From Pisolithus tinctorius (Eukaryota > Basidiomycota > Agaricomycetes > Boletales > Pisolithaceae): DNA of 64,000 nucleotides. The DNA is taken from positions 124,001 through 188,000 of the forward strand of contig JANFAH010000077.1 of assembly GCA_024663395.1 (NCBI GenBank). The letters run 5' to 3'. Made by a program: the position numbers and the translations under genes. The first letter of the stretch is position 1. Each line of letters starts with the position of its first letter. Positions 34,701-44,216 of the stretch are shown here, in pieces. The notes under the pieces are model-generated. The model made no database searches, was not told the DNA's origin, and saw nothing but the letters and a program-made list of their open reading frames with translations.

Positions 34701-36941
34701 CAACATAACTACCCCGTTCATGAGCAAGAGCTCCTTGCTGGGGTGGAAACGATGTTAAGGCACCGGGATATACTGCAGGGCACTCACTTCACGTGGGTTA
34801 CCGACCATAAGAGTCTGATGTACTTGCTGGAACAGAAAGACCTGTCTGGGAGACAAGCATGCTGGTTAGAGAAACTGGCCGAGTTTGACTTTGATATCAA
34901 ACACGTACCTGGTGTCGATAACATCCTCCCGGACGCTCTCTCTCGGATGTATGAATTTGATGTGCCAGGGACTATCCGTGCGCCCAGCGAATATCTGCAT
35001 CATGACCTAGAGATTGAAGAGTCTGCCAATACGGAGGAACGTCAGCAAATCATCAGCACACCTTTGTATGTTGGCGTCGAAGCGATGGCGATGTCCACCA
35101 GGTCCCAAGCGCGGGCAACAGTGAAACAACCGGAAGACACTTCGCCGAGTGACTCCCCCAAAGCGCCCAAGGCAGCGGGACCACCCTCTGTGCGCCGATT
35201 GCGACTAGTGCTGAAACCTCCGGCGATACCCTCTCCAACGAGCAGTGAGCAGCGACCTATGGAGAGGGAGCCGCCTGCTGCCATGAGCGGTGCGGATGAC
35301 GCACGCGAACGTACGGAGGACGCACCTACTCAGCCCGCTCCCAAGAGAGTGACTGCGCGCCATCGTCGCCCTCCAACACCGCCCGCAGAGACTGGCCGGC
35401 CTGAAACAGGCATCGAATTTGCTAGGAGAATGAAGAATCGCTTCATTCTTCTTGGCCCAGGCGAACGAAGGAAGGGGGATGAGGACAGTGAACGTCCCCC
35501 ACCTGAGGACACACACGCTGTAAACACGATGCATGACACGCGGATTCCTATGCCGGACACGGGGCGACTCACGTCAGAAGGTGACATAACGAGTGCACCA
35601 ACGACTAGGGTACCATTGGTTGTATACCCAGGAAGCGAAGGGATACTCAAAGCAGCTAAGCACAAGTATGATAGGGACCCATTCTTCAAACGGATCATCG
35701 AGGACCCACAGGCTTTCAAAAACTTCAATATTACGCCTGACGGATTCATCAGTCTGAAACTCCCGGATCGCACCGTGTTCTGCGTACCTGATATTGAGGT
35801 AGACGGCAAGCGACTTAGGGAGGTCATCATCAACCATGCCCACTCCTTGCTCGCCCACCTAGGCGCCAGAAAGACGGTGTCATATATTCGTGAATTCCTG
35901 TGGTGGGACTCTATGGTGAAAGATATCACCGCATACTGTACATCATGTCAGACTTGCCAACGGAGCAAGCCACCGACCCACAAACCATTCGGACTACTAA
36001 ACCCACTCTCTGTACCATCCAGACCTTGGGAATCGATTGGAGTAGACTTTGTGGGACCGCTCCCAGAGTCCAAAGACCGCGACGGCGAGTATGACTCGAT
36101 AACGGTGATTATCGATTTGCTAACTTCCATGGTGCACATCGTACCGAGCCGAACAACCTATACTGCTCGTGAAGTAGCAGAATTAATGTTCGCCGAGGTG
36201 TATAAACACCACGGCTTACCTCGAGCGATCATTAGCGACCGCGACGTCCTGTTCACTAGTACCTTCTGGAAACGCCTAAATGAGCTAATTGGGATTAAGC
36301 AGAAAATGTCGAGTGCGTACCACCCGGAAACAGATGGCGCTACGGAACGCGCCAACCGAACCATTGCCCAGATGCTGAGATGCTGCATCGGGCCGAATCA
36401 AAAGGACTGGGTGTCACGACTACCTGCCATCGAGTTTGCAATCAATAACGCAACATCGGAATCAACTGGTTACGCACCGTTCTTCCTGAACACCGGACGG
36501 ATGCCTCGACGGATGATCTGGGACTCCCCGACGAGAGATGAATACCCAAGCGTGAGAGCGTTTGCCAATAAAATGAAACTTACTCTGTTGGACGCCCATG
36601 ACACAATCCTAAAGGCACGATTGAAACAAGTGGTTGGCGCTAATAAAAAGCGCCGAGTGTGCCCATTTGTTACGGGTGACCTCGTGTACGTCTCCACCAA
36701 GAATATTAGCTTGTCAAGGGGGACATCGCGAAAGCTCGTACCGAAATTCATTGGACCGTACCGCATTTCGGACGACTTCGGGAATAATTCTTATCGCGTT
36801 GAATTACCTGATAACCTAAAGCAAAGAGGTATTCACGACGTGTTTCATTCATCATTGTTAAGGGTGCACATACCTAATGACGATAGAAAGTTCCCTGGAC
36901 GGAAAGACGATCAGATTCCGGAACTCGGAGGGACAAACTGA
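31743..36941 (+). CDS. Pol of gypsy-1: zinc knuckle, protease, RT, RNase H, integrase
   Basis: It continues in the gag frame directly after the TGA at 31740, with no ATG at its head. In order: CCHC knuckle CFICHESGHFSRNC (about 31995); protease ALIDTGSLADF (about 33190); RT with VVVDLRERNK, a DAYEQIRV segment and the YLDD box in DVYLDDIIIYSE (about 34137); RNase H with MTDACGNGIGG, HEQELLA and WVTDHKSL; a linker; integrase HHCC (HAHSLLAHLGARKT, CTSCQTCQ) and DDE core (GVDFVGPLP, IISDRD, TDGATERANR); and an end in IHDVFHSSLLRVHIP. All catalytic residues are present. It stops at TGA 36939-36941, after which the chromodomain follows in the same frame. Expression requires stop readthrough, or the TGAs are inactivating. 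Confidence 0.9.
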   Translation, partial: RRSKHRAVGSAAASPESPEPHKSGHKRRRERKRRFKGEGYRKEAATPDNHTPGGKRTRRPDRRKRDAPKLSKEEQERHKAEGLCFICHESGHFSRNCPDRQTVLNAGKSSGVTSFGVGVDFGDIECQHQLASSSRHGPEVSLNFIQARGPTIQEDDGVPDDDLPDLESVSDDEDYRTSDSTIPEEEAPNDGIHVYAYRSNQARGIWWVGTKLGHPLEDRAMERLSGICYPGDDPNSLRTYMDSRFLVYDLMDGRHMIVESERDVLGPGDEITVETHLLMNPAFRLDSWYWFRKGERAGIPKTELRCQERARTWRSNPMGCPIEDCIIAKLEEHSLQMLEGGNSGRFACVREDKTTIDVLDYHLAARLVLPLERISRPDFDVVHWHAKRLFRACVALTSSDPLEEEDPGICALFKSAGNDETNGVADQLKDAPYDMIQLNGVKVRDEDKLTLQRNSSIAKDFTRKIPKPLVVVVHVNGHLARALIDTGSLADFMSVTLAEQLKVKRISLEKPLTIQLTVQGSRSKVNFGTKARFQYQGIDCERYFDVMNLQNYDLILGTPFLYQHKVMVGLHSPRVVVGSVTPTEMKGAQVSTLESRATDVYHENLEKARKYLQELAKPLCSQVGATALPPFRAINHEIPLIDEKKIYPWRPSRCPEALRPLWAEKKNAYLKTGRWELTAARNTCPMLLIPKAGNPPRLRVVVDLRERNKNTRKLSSPMPDMDGILWRVAKRPYRSIIDGADAYEQIRVIPEHVERTAVTTPDGNMVSLVVQQGDCNAPATYQALMNHIFGEYVGTFMDVYLDDIIIYSETLEDHIRHVKLVLEILTREKLYLSEKKLRFLCDEVKILGRVVTDDGIKMDPEKVDRILNWKVPTNRTLCKGFIGSVGYLADDIYKVRVPLGVLAEASAETRPFRWMFTEQRAFETVKQYVATCASHSRVPLEYGPDREPIWVMTDACGNGIGGVIAQGKDWKSAKIAAFYSAKMSSAQHNYPVHEQELLAGVETMLRHRDILQGTHFTWVTDHKSLMYLLEQKDLSGRQACWLEKLAEFDFDIKHVPGVDNILPDALSRMYEFDVPGTIRAPSEYLHHDLEIEESANTEERQQIISTPLYVGVEAMAMSTRSQARATVKQPEDTSPSDSPKAPKAAGPPSVRRLRLVLKPPAIPSPTSSEQRPMEREPPAAMSGADDARERTEDAPTQPAPKRVTARHRRPPTPPAETGRPETGIEFARRMKNRFILLGPGERRKGDEDSERPPPEDTHAVNTMHDTRIPMPDTGRLTSEGDITSAPTTRVPLVVYPGSEGILKAAKHKYDRDPFFKRIIEDPQAFKNFNITPDGFISLKLPDRTVFCVPDIEVDGKRLREVIINHAHSLLAHLGARKTVSYIREFLWWDSMVKDITAYCTSCQTCQRSKPPTHKPFGLLNPLSVPSRPWESIGVDFVGPLPESKDRDGEYDSITVIIDLLTSMVHIVPSRTTYTAREVAELMFAEVYKHHGLPRAIISDRDVLFTSTFWKRLNELIGIKQKMSSAYHPETDGATERANRTIAQMLRCCIGPNQKDWVSRLPAIEFAINNATSESTGYAPFFLNTGRMPRRMIWDSPTRDEYPSVRAFANKMKLTLLDAHDTILKARLKQVVGANKKRRVCPFVTGDLVYVSTKNISLSRGTSRKLVPKFIGPYRISDDFGNNSYRVELPDNLKQRGIHDVFHSSLLRVHIPNDDRKFPGRKDDQIPELGGTN

Positions 36942-38579
36942 GAATGGGCTGTCGACCAGATAATTAGCCATCGTGGCAGCCGATCGGACGCGAAGTTCGA
37001 AGTGAAGTGGACAGCTGGAGATCGAACGTGGTTACCCTACGACGAGGTCGCGCACCTGAAAGCGCTTACTGATTATTTCGAGGCCATTGGGGTTGATGGG
37101 ATTGAAAATTTAAGGGACGAGAGCGACGGGAGCTCGTCAGACGACGACTCCCAGGTGTTCATAGGACACTTGACACCGCATATCTGTGGGGCCCATTTAA
37201 ATTGCTCATGTCCCAACTGGAGGTCCCCATCCACTCACCTACACCCCACTACGGCTGGATCCTCCCGCTCTCAAAATCATCAACCCAAGACCCGTCCTCG
37301 TCCGTACCACCCTCATCGCCCCACTAAACACAACCGACCTCCTGCGTCTTCGAGTCGTCCCTATAACCATTCACGCTGCCCTTCGGATCACCCTCGTCGG
37401 GCCCACCTACGTTCAGGTTTGCATACACAATCCAACTCACGAGCGTTATACACCTCCAGGCCCAGGGGACGCAAGTGCGACTCCCACTGTCATTGTTACG
37501 CCCGTAAAACCGCCTCCTACCCGAAGAGGGCACGTCGCCGATCGCACCCCGCTCCCTTGATATCTCGGCCTGCAAGGCAACCCGTCATCAGCCCCGAAAA
37601 TCTAGCGACGCTCCACAACACCCTGTCCAACATCGTTAGCGAGCTACAGAGCTTAGCTATCAACCACTCACCTGACACAAGACGTCATCAGGCCGCCACT
37701 ATGTCGAACCCTGCCCAAAGTCGTTCCATTGAACGGACTAGCTTTGATTATTTTGTCATCTGGGTTGACTCCGGCCCTGGGCAGACAGAGGAGCGACTCT
37801 TGGTTCACCGTGAGCAGATTCGGTCCTTCTTCGTGTATGACAGAGCGCTGCGGCGAAACGAGGGAGATCCCCTCGACGTCCCTGCTGGATATCGTCAGTT
37901 CAGGGAAGCTTACCACCGTAGAGCCACTACGAGGTCGCAATTCGCTTACCTTGAACCTGGCACGGGACATCGCATTGTCATCACGGGCCCAGCCCCAACT
38001 AGGGAGGAAGTTCTGGGAGCGGACGCTGACCTGCGTAGCAGGGAAGAGATAGAGGGCGGGCAGGTACTCAACGCTGCGGAGACTGAGACATTGAATAGCC
38101 TGCTCTGGGACGCGGCAGAGAGGGCTAGACACCAGCGCGATCGCTCCCAGCGAGGTTATCAGGACCGCCGGGATCGTAGAGGAGACAATCGTCGTACAAG
38201 GGGGCCTCTGGGTGATCGTCCCAACTCGTCGCCGTTTAGAACACAAGGATCAGAGAGGCCTCGGACCAGTAGACGTCGCGAGACCTCGCGTACAAGCAGG
38301 CGTCGCGAGGCACCTAAAACCACTGCTGATAATCGTCAGAATGCCACCGTCGCTAGTTCCTCGACCTCTACCTTAGACATGGATCCCCCTTTCGACACCC
38401 TCGCCGATCCTACTCATATCACGATTAACCATCTAAGCATTGACAGTGTCTTCGATGGCCCGGACGACGAAGGGGAATACGGAGAGGATTACGACGGCAT
38501 AGCAGATGCGGAGGGTGAAGTTGATGAAACGATGCCCCAGGACGAGACCGCGGGAAGTGCCGGGGACGCTGCTTTGTAA
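36942..38579 (+). CDS. Chromodomain tail plus extra 3' ORF of gypsy-1
   Basis: In the pol frame after the second TGA: EWAVDQIISHRG...FEVKWTAGDRTWLPYDEV, a chromodomain-like segment as in chromoviruses, then a Pro/His/Arg-rich low-complexity stretch (about 37170-37560). From MSNPAQSRSIERTSFDYF (ATG 37701) comes an ordered region (FVIWVDSGPGQTEERLLVHR, EQIRSFFVYDRALRRNEGD, GHRIVITGPAPTREEVLG, LNSLLWDAAERARHQRD). The end is Arg-rich then acidic, with stop at 38577. I know no function for the ordered part. It could be the C-terminus of the polyprotein or a separate ORF starting at 37701. Confidence 0.7.
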   Translation, partial: EWAVDQIISHRGSRSDAKFEVKWTAGDRTWLPYDEVAHLKALTDYFEAIGVDGIENLRDESDGSSSDDDSQVFIGHLTPHICGAHLNCSCPNWRSPSTHLHPTTAGSSRSQNHQPKTRPRPYHPHRPTKHNRPPASSSRPYNHSRCPSDHPRRAHLRSGLHTQSNSRALYTSRPRGRKCDSHCHCYARKTASYPKRARRRSHPAPLISRPARQPVISPENLATLHNTLSNIVSELQSLAINHSPDTRRHQAATMSNPAQSRSIERTSFDYFVIWVDSGPGQTEERLLVHREQIRSFFVYDRALRRNEGDPLDVPAGYRQFREAYHRRATTRSQFAYLEPGTGHRIVITGPAPTREEVLGADADLRSREEIEGGQVLNAAETETLNSLLWDAAERARHQRDRSQRGYQDRRDRRGDNRRTRGPLGDRPNSSPFRTQGSERPRTSRRRETSRTSRRREAPKTTADNRQNATVASSSTSTLDMDPPFDTLADPTHITINHLSIDSVFDGPDDEGEYGEDYDGIADAEGEVDETMPQDETAGSAGDAAL

Positions 38580-38615
38580 GCAAGTTTTACACGAAGAAAG
38601 GGTACTTTGTACCCT

Positions 38616-38626
38616 GGAGGGGGGAA
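38616..38626 (+). other. Polypurine tract of gypsy-1
   Basis: GGAGGGGGGAA directly before the right LTR, the standard place for plus-strand priming. Confidence 0.8.
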
Positions 38627-38915
38627 TGTAAGGACTCGGTCCGACGCTGTCGACCGTTTGTTCATATGGTGAATTCTCTATGACAGTCTTACTTATCATC
38701 TCATTTGTTTCTTGATCCTACTTTACCCGTAGCAGTACTCTGACATATTTCGTGCCTGCTCTCTAACCTATAAAATGGCCTATGTAGCGTACTGTACGGG
38801 GACTCTCTTTTCTACCTCGAATCAAACAGACCTTTCACTCTGGAAACGAGTAGTATTTAAGAAGAATCCTGGTGTGGTGTCGTTGCAAGTCTTATAACTT
38901 CGCATCGCCATTACA
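38627..38915 (+). repeat. Right LTR of gypsy-1
   Basis: 289 bp, one base different from the left LTR; followed by the target duplication GCGAC at 38916-38920. Confidence 0.95.
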
Positions 38916-38920
38916 GCGAC

Positions 38921-40077
38921 GCCTACCAAAAAATGGTCCACATCGCAGCGTGAGGTTGTGAAGGAGATCTGTATATTCCTTGGGGGACGATACCCTGAAT
39001 TTTCAGGCTGTAATCTGTGTGATAAGAAGGGCCGCCTCGCCGCCAGCTAACCGCGACGTCGTTGTGCTGTAGTCTCTGTTGCATGGTTTTATCTAGGCAA
39101 CTATAGATTATTGGCGGACTCGTCATCAGTTTAGGTGGAGGGCCCAATCACAACAGGTTCGCCTTCAGTGCCAGCTACAGTGCTCTTCCTAATAGCGTTT
39201 CTGTAGAATTGGATTCCGAGCAAGATCCTTCACTACTGAAAGCTGCTACTATCAACGCGAGCAATATAATATCAGTACTGGAAGGATCCCGGACCCATGG
39301 TTTCTAGTGAGTGAAGACATTTCGCCTTGGAAAGCTAAATTAACGAAATGTACGCAGCGCTTGAGCCGGGGGCTGCAGGACGCTTCCTTGATTTGCTTGT
39401 GGATTTTATTCCGACTGGATACTCTGTCTGGGGCTTCGAGCTCATTGCCACGTCAGCCCAGGTGTTGTATTGCGTACCGTCGCCGTGGTCCTAACCCACG
39501 CCCCATCTAGCTCTGCAGCGGAGTCAAAGCAGCCCTGAATAAACATCATCAGGGCAATGAAGCCCGTCCTCTTCCATCTTATCTTCTATGTAGGTGGTCC
39601 CAAAGATGAAGACCGGCTTCGTGTTGGACCTTACTTCTTTTGTCCTAGCGGTCCTCTAGTAACGGTCCCTGTTGAAATTGTACCTGCTCATTCTTCGGAC
39701 TCGTTTACACAGTGAATTTCCAGTCCCCAGTTCTCCGGAGTATCGCTGTGCTGCGATTATGTACTTACATGATCACAGCCCGTGCATGCGGCGATAACCT
39801 GCGAATCCCCTTAACCCGCAGGTGCAACCTTGTCCCGCATACATCGATACACACGGGCGCCAAATCATCTGAATGAACGGGGAACAGTAAAATGAAGCGT
39901 ACCAACGACAGCAAATAATTGTACAAAGGATTTGAATCTATAAAAAAGAACTGGATCGGAACTCAAGGGAGATGAAACCTGTTTCGCAGTCTTCACATTT
40001 GATTGTTAGTCGTGCTGGGTAGGAGGGAAAAGTAAGACTTTCATGCGTAGAAAGCGACCATCAGTTTTACCGCGTAC
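38921..40077. other. Intergenic, about 1.2 kb
   Basis: Host sequence right of gypsy-1. No gene, RNA or repeat is recognised. Confidence 0.4.
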
Positions 40078-40695
40078 CTACGTAGCAGGTCGGCTTTGAG
40101 CACACATCTCCTTTACCTCCTCTACAACTTTTTGCAAGCGTTGCATCCCATCGGTATTCAGGACATCGCAGCTCCAGTTATGGGCCGGCATGATGTCTGT
40201 AACACGAGTCGGATGTTCCGGAATCCGCTGTGGCGTCAACTCTCGCGAGCGAGAATCGTATTTGTAGAAGCACAAGCGAGTGCCAAACGCACTAACACCG
40301 TGCAAAACTGGGATGGCCAAGTTTGCTCGCAAGTCCCCAACATGTTCCCTCATCTGATTATCTACCTCTTGTCGCCTAGTGATGACAGGGAGGGAAGCAG
40401 CGGGCTCGATTTCTATAAAGAATACTGGTTTCTTTTGAAGCTCTATGATAAAAGTCGGGGTGACGTCGATACCATCTTGAGAACCTCGGATTTTATACTG
40501 CAGCACAATCTCGTATGGTCCATAGAAAGAGAATAGGTGATAGAGAAGACGAGTGTATGGCCCATAGAATACCGATTCCTCTGTGCCAATAGGATCGCTG
40601 GAAATTGCTGAATGGAACGACTGGGTTATGAATTCGGGCCACTGGACCACTCTGGTGGTGGGGGTTAATAAGTAAACGGTATTGATTAGTTTCAT
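40078..40695 (-). CDS. PD-(D/E)XK nuclease-like fungal protein
   Basis: A single 205-residue frame from ATG 40695 to the stop at 40078. Signature segments are EESVFYGPYTRLLYHLF, IDVTPTFIIELQKKPVFF and FIEIEPAASL, then QEVDNQMREHVGDLRANL, LHGVSAFGTRLCFYKYD and HNWSCDVLNTDGMQRL. These are the hallmarks of a lineage-expanded family of Agaricomycetes that I associate with a PD-(D/E)XK-like fold. Where relatives have an IEVKP or IEIKP strand, this copy has IEIEP, so the catalytic Lys would be Glu. The length is about normal for the family. Function is unknown; members often sit near transposons, as here beside Harbinger A. Confidence 0.6.
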   Translation of the reverse strand: MKLINTVYLLTPTTRVVQWPEFITQSFHSAISSDPIGTEESVFYGPYTRLLYHLFSFYGPYEIVLQYKIRGSQDGIDVTPTFIIELQKKPVFFIEIEPAASLPVITRRQEVDNQMREHVGDLRANLAIPVLHGVSAFGTRLCFYKYDSRSRELTPQRIPEHPTRVTDIMPAHNWSCDVLNTDGMQRLQKVVEEVKEMCAQSRPAT

Positions 40696-40970
40696 ACCCC
40701 TTCACTTCCGGAGGCTGTGGAAGCAGGGTGTTAAAAGTATACGTGGACAAGTAGTGGCATTCGCATACAGCTTGCGGTAGAGCCATTGCAGGGGCCAGTG
40801 GATGTGACGAAAGCAAGTTTGTTTTAATCACATGCGGTTATAACGATATGCGAGCTTGCTGTCGACAACGGCGACGAGGGGTGTTTGAGACGACACGACA
40901 TGTGCGTGGGAAGCTTCGGCGGGGGGTTGATGACAAATCCCAGTGTGCCCGGTATGGCTCAGGTAGCTTA

Positions 40971-41060
40971 GGCTCTGAACAGCAGCAACATTTCCGCTTC
41001 TTTGTGCAAAACATATGCAAACCAAGTCTGTGCGGAGTTCAGTGGACTTTGAAGTTGATA
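40971..41060 (+). repeat. Left TIR of Harbinger A
   Basis: 90 bp starting GGCTCTGAACAGCAG. It pairs with 44217-44306; the two mismatches are CA/CG and TG/CG. Confidence 0.95.
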
Positions 41061-41216
41061 ATCGCGGACTGTCTGACTGCAGTATTATCGGTGAGGTGGA
41101 TATGGGATAAGTCGTGGGTTCGCATGTTGCCTCGATGAAGAGACCTTCTTCATCATCACAAGCAAGATTGTCCCCAATACCCACCAGCCCGCCGATCACT
41201 TCGACTTTGTAACAAG

Positions 41217-42635
41217 ATGGTAGGTAAGGGCTCTGGGTCGAAGGGGGGTGCTGCATCTATCACTTCAAACTCTGAACTTCAACCAAAGGCACGAGCCTCG
41301 TGGAGCCCAGCAGATATTGACATGCTTCTCAATTATGTGGAGGAAAACTGATTCAGAGCAGGTGATCGCATGGTCCTTCGGGAAGGGCACTTCAATGACC
41401 TTCTGCTACGACTCCCTGTCCAGCCCAATGGCCACCGTAAAACAGCCAAAAATTGTCATGATAAGTGGGAGAGCGTATGTTTGTCAATTTATCGTTGTAT
41501 TCAGTGTTACTCATATCATACAAAGCTGAAGCAGGAATACTATGCTGCTTCAGCTGTTGCAGGGGGATCGGGACAAGCATATTCAGCAAGCAAAGGTGCT
41601 GACGTTGTAACTGAGGCAGGGCAGCTCGTGATGGATGACTTGGTCGAGGTATGTCTAGTTTCTCTCCTAGTGCATGAAATGCCTGTATTTTTAACCATTC
41701 ATAAGAATCGGCTGGACGTTGCCCAGTTCCGAAACACAGGCTTCAAGTACTTGGACCATATGCAAGAGTTTGTTCCTCCTGACAAGGTGAGAGGCACCAA
41801 TGCGCACCACGCCACGGGTGCCTGGCCCCCTGCTCAAATGTCTCAGGTCTCCATGTCTAAACCTCCTACCACCATCAAGCAGCCTATCATATCGCCTCAG
41901 CCAGCATTGGCGTGGCCTCCCGTTCAATATCACCCATCACCCGCACTGTCACTTGCACAGCTCACCTTTGTGCAGTACCAACCCGAGTCTCCGGATCAAA
42001 CTCAAATCACGCAGATGCGCCGAAACATGGAACCTACTGCAGACACTCCAGCAACACCCGCAGCACCACTCATCGTGCCATCCGTATTCGTCCCCACAGT
42101 CTCCCCCTCATCCATACCCATGTCACCGCCATCTTCAGCAATGGTATCAACCACGTCTGTCAATCCGTCATCTAGTATGTCATCTCGTGGCAGGAAGCGC
42201 AAGAGTGATGCCATGACTGAGCTGGAACCTATGTCCATGACATCCTCCAGCATCGCGGGAAGCTCTGGTTCTCAGAAGTGGCATTCTCAGGTGGCCACTG
42301 TGGCAGACGCTATGCAGGAGATCAAAGGTTTCATGACCAATATGCAAGAGACCTCCGACACGGCACTTAGCAAGGCCCTTGCCACACTCGAGCCTGCAAG
42401 CAAGAGTCGCAATTTAGATGAAGTGTGTAGAATGATATACCAACTGGAGAAGAACCTTTCGCTGGAGAACCAGATGTGCTTGCAGATGATTTTTGAAGAA
42501 CATCCCACCTACATCGCGGGTTACAGGAATGCTGCTGCTGTCTCAGCAACACGGAGAATGATTTGGGTGAAGACGAGGCTTGAGGCAGTCGGCTTCCAGG
42601 TTCCAGAATATGCATGTGTAGTGAGAAATACGTAG
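41217..42635 (+). pseudogene. Myb/SANT-like accessory protein of Harbinger A, one in-frame TGA
   Basis: From ATG 41217 (MVGKGSGSKGGAAS) the frame contains the trihelix/SANT-like DNA-binding segment (RASWSPADIDMLLNYVEE, HFNDLLLRLPVQ, KTAKNCHDKWES) and, after TGA 41349-41351, stays open to 42635. A possible intron lies at about 41650-41708. Then come NTGFKYLDHMQEFVPPDK, a Pro/Ser/Thr-rich linker, the basic patch RGRKRKSD (likely nuclear signal) and a C-terminal helix domain (LEKNLSLENQMCLQMIF, TRRMIWVKTRLEAVGF). PIF/Harbinger elements need such a protein to bring the transposase to DNA and into the nucleus. The TGA sits where Arg or Lys is expected. Confidence 0.8.
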
Positions 42636-42759
42636 TGTATCTGTACTCCATCAAATTTGTATTCCGAGTTCTGTGCACGATCCTGCAATGAAAGCAGGCG
42701 ATGTATTCACAAGGACGAGTGACAAAAGTACAACATATTGAAAGTAAAACAAAAAATAT

Positions 42760-44153
42760 CTATGGCATACCCCGTCTCATGCACTCAGCATGGTAATCAT
42801 CCCACATTTGCGCTGCAATCGTGTCACGCAAGGTGTTCATCTGCCTACGTGACTCGGCATTCAACGGAGTTTCTTGCAGGCTTCCGACATCAGCATCTTC
42901 AGGCACCAGGAGCGGCCCATCGTCTTCATCGTCTGCATCAGGATCCAGAATGTCCACATCATCAGGATCATGAAGGCGGATGATATTATGAATGCAACAC
43001 GCAGCAGCAGGTAAACGGGATTGGACTGCCCTGCTATACTCAGGCGGGAAAGTGAGGATATGGAAGCATCGCTTGATAATTCCGAAGTTTCGCTCAATAT
43101 CATTTTGAAGCATAGCGTGGCGAAGATTGAAGAGTTCTTTTTCGTCCTTCAGCCTGTAGGGAATGAGTGATAGTCAAATGTACAGACGATGTATTGGTAC
43201 ATACCGGACGTTTGCTCGGCCCCACTCAGCCAGATGATAACGTTGGCCACGGTATGGCACAAGCAATTGCGGAGTTGATGGAAATCCTGCGTCAGCAAGA
43301 TAATAGCGACCATCAGGGATCGTGAAATCCTGCAAGCGGGCGTTGTGGTAGACTGTAGCGTCAGCAGCTGATCCCTCCCAACCTCCAAGAACATATGTAA
43401 TAACGCCATCGAACGAGCACGCAACGAGACAATTCTGAGATAGGAATCCTTTGCGATTACGCATCAGATCCTGTTCACCTGCCGACGGCACACATGCGAT
43501 ATGTGTGCCATCAAGGGCTCCTATGGCATCCTTGAAGTAAGGAAAAAATTTTGGATTGCTCGCAATACAACTGGGGATCAGCAAATCGACTCTGGGTAGG
43601 CGAACATATGTGGCATATATCGGGCCCTCTGAGAGGGCATGGAGCATTCGTTTGAAATATCTGGGTAAATCTGTTGTTAGCCAGAGCAAGCATTCAGTGC
43701 ACCATGCACTCACTGTGATATGGTATCCGTCGAATGTTGGAATCGCTCACCAATATGCCGAGAAGACAAGCCTGTCATGATTGCATACAAGAATATGGCA
43801 AGCTGCTCTTCTAGTGTGACATTCTTTGAATCCTGAAAGCCCGCTTCACGAAGGATGGATATGACCCGGAGAAAGACGTGCTTGTGAAGGCCAAGCTCGG
43901 TTCTGATTCGCTCTGGGTGTCCGTTTAGTAATTCATCCAACCAGCCCTGCCCTGAGAGAGCAGACGTATGATAGGGTTGATGTGGGGTGCCTTCTTGCAT
44001 GGATGCCAATGCGACGTAGTACATTGCGAGTAGCATGCTGGTTGTTCTGAAGTTTTGAATCTGCTGAATGACCGCCAACGTCCGAATAACATCAGAGCGA
44101 TGATCTTCTTCTTCATCCTCTGTGTCGATAGGGTGATCTTGATCTTCGACCAT
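42760..44153 (-). CDS. Harbinger DDE transposase of element A, intact
   Basis: Exons 44153-43714, 43660-43205 and 43153-42760 join in frame to 429 residues. The N-terminal helical region contains LSGQGWLDELLNGHPERIR and EQLAIFLYAIMTGLSSRHIG. The DDE superfamily core shows the first Asp in GALDGTHIAC, the second in YYLADAGFPSTP and the Glu in DIERNFGIIKRCF. It lies convergent to the accessory gene and ends at TAG 42760. No frame break or stop is present, so it could still act if expressed; the partner protein in the same element is interrupted. ATG 44153 (MVEDQDHP) is chosen because the paralogue in element B starts equivalently. Confidence 0.9.
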
Positions 44154-44216
44154 AGCAGTAGTGGTATGTCTCGACGATATATGATAAGCAGTCACCTATG
44201 CTAGACAGCTGAGTGG

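Larger units (their letters stand above)
28880..38915 (+). mobile_element. Ty3/gypsy LTR retrotransposon, gypsy-1, complete and young
   Basis: About 10.0 kb. Two 289-bp LTRs (TG...CA) differ at a single base. There is a 5-bp target duplication and a polypurine tract before the right LTR. Gag, protease, RT, RNase H, integrase and a chromodomain occur in that order. The whole coding part (29304-38579) is one frame interrupted only by TGA at 31740 and TGA at 36939. I did not recognise a primer-binding site after the left LTR. The near-identical LTRs indicate a recent insertion. A further ORF region follows the chromodomain before the right LTR. Confidence 0.95.

Noticed and set aside
35330..35929. 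Minus-strand 199-codon frame opposite gypsy-1 pol
   Set aside because: It is a shadow of the RNase H-integrase linker; no independent support.
31764..36941. Independent pol gene with its own start near 31764
   Set aside because: The apparent start is GTG within a frame that continues directly from gag; no ATG or leader supports it.
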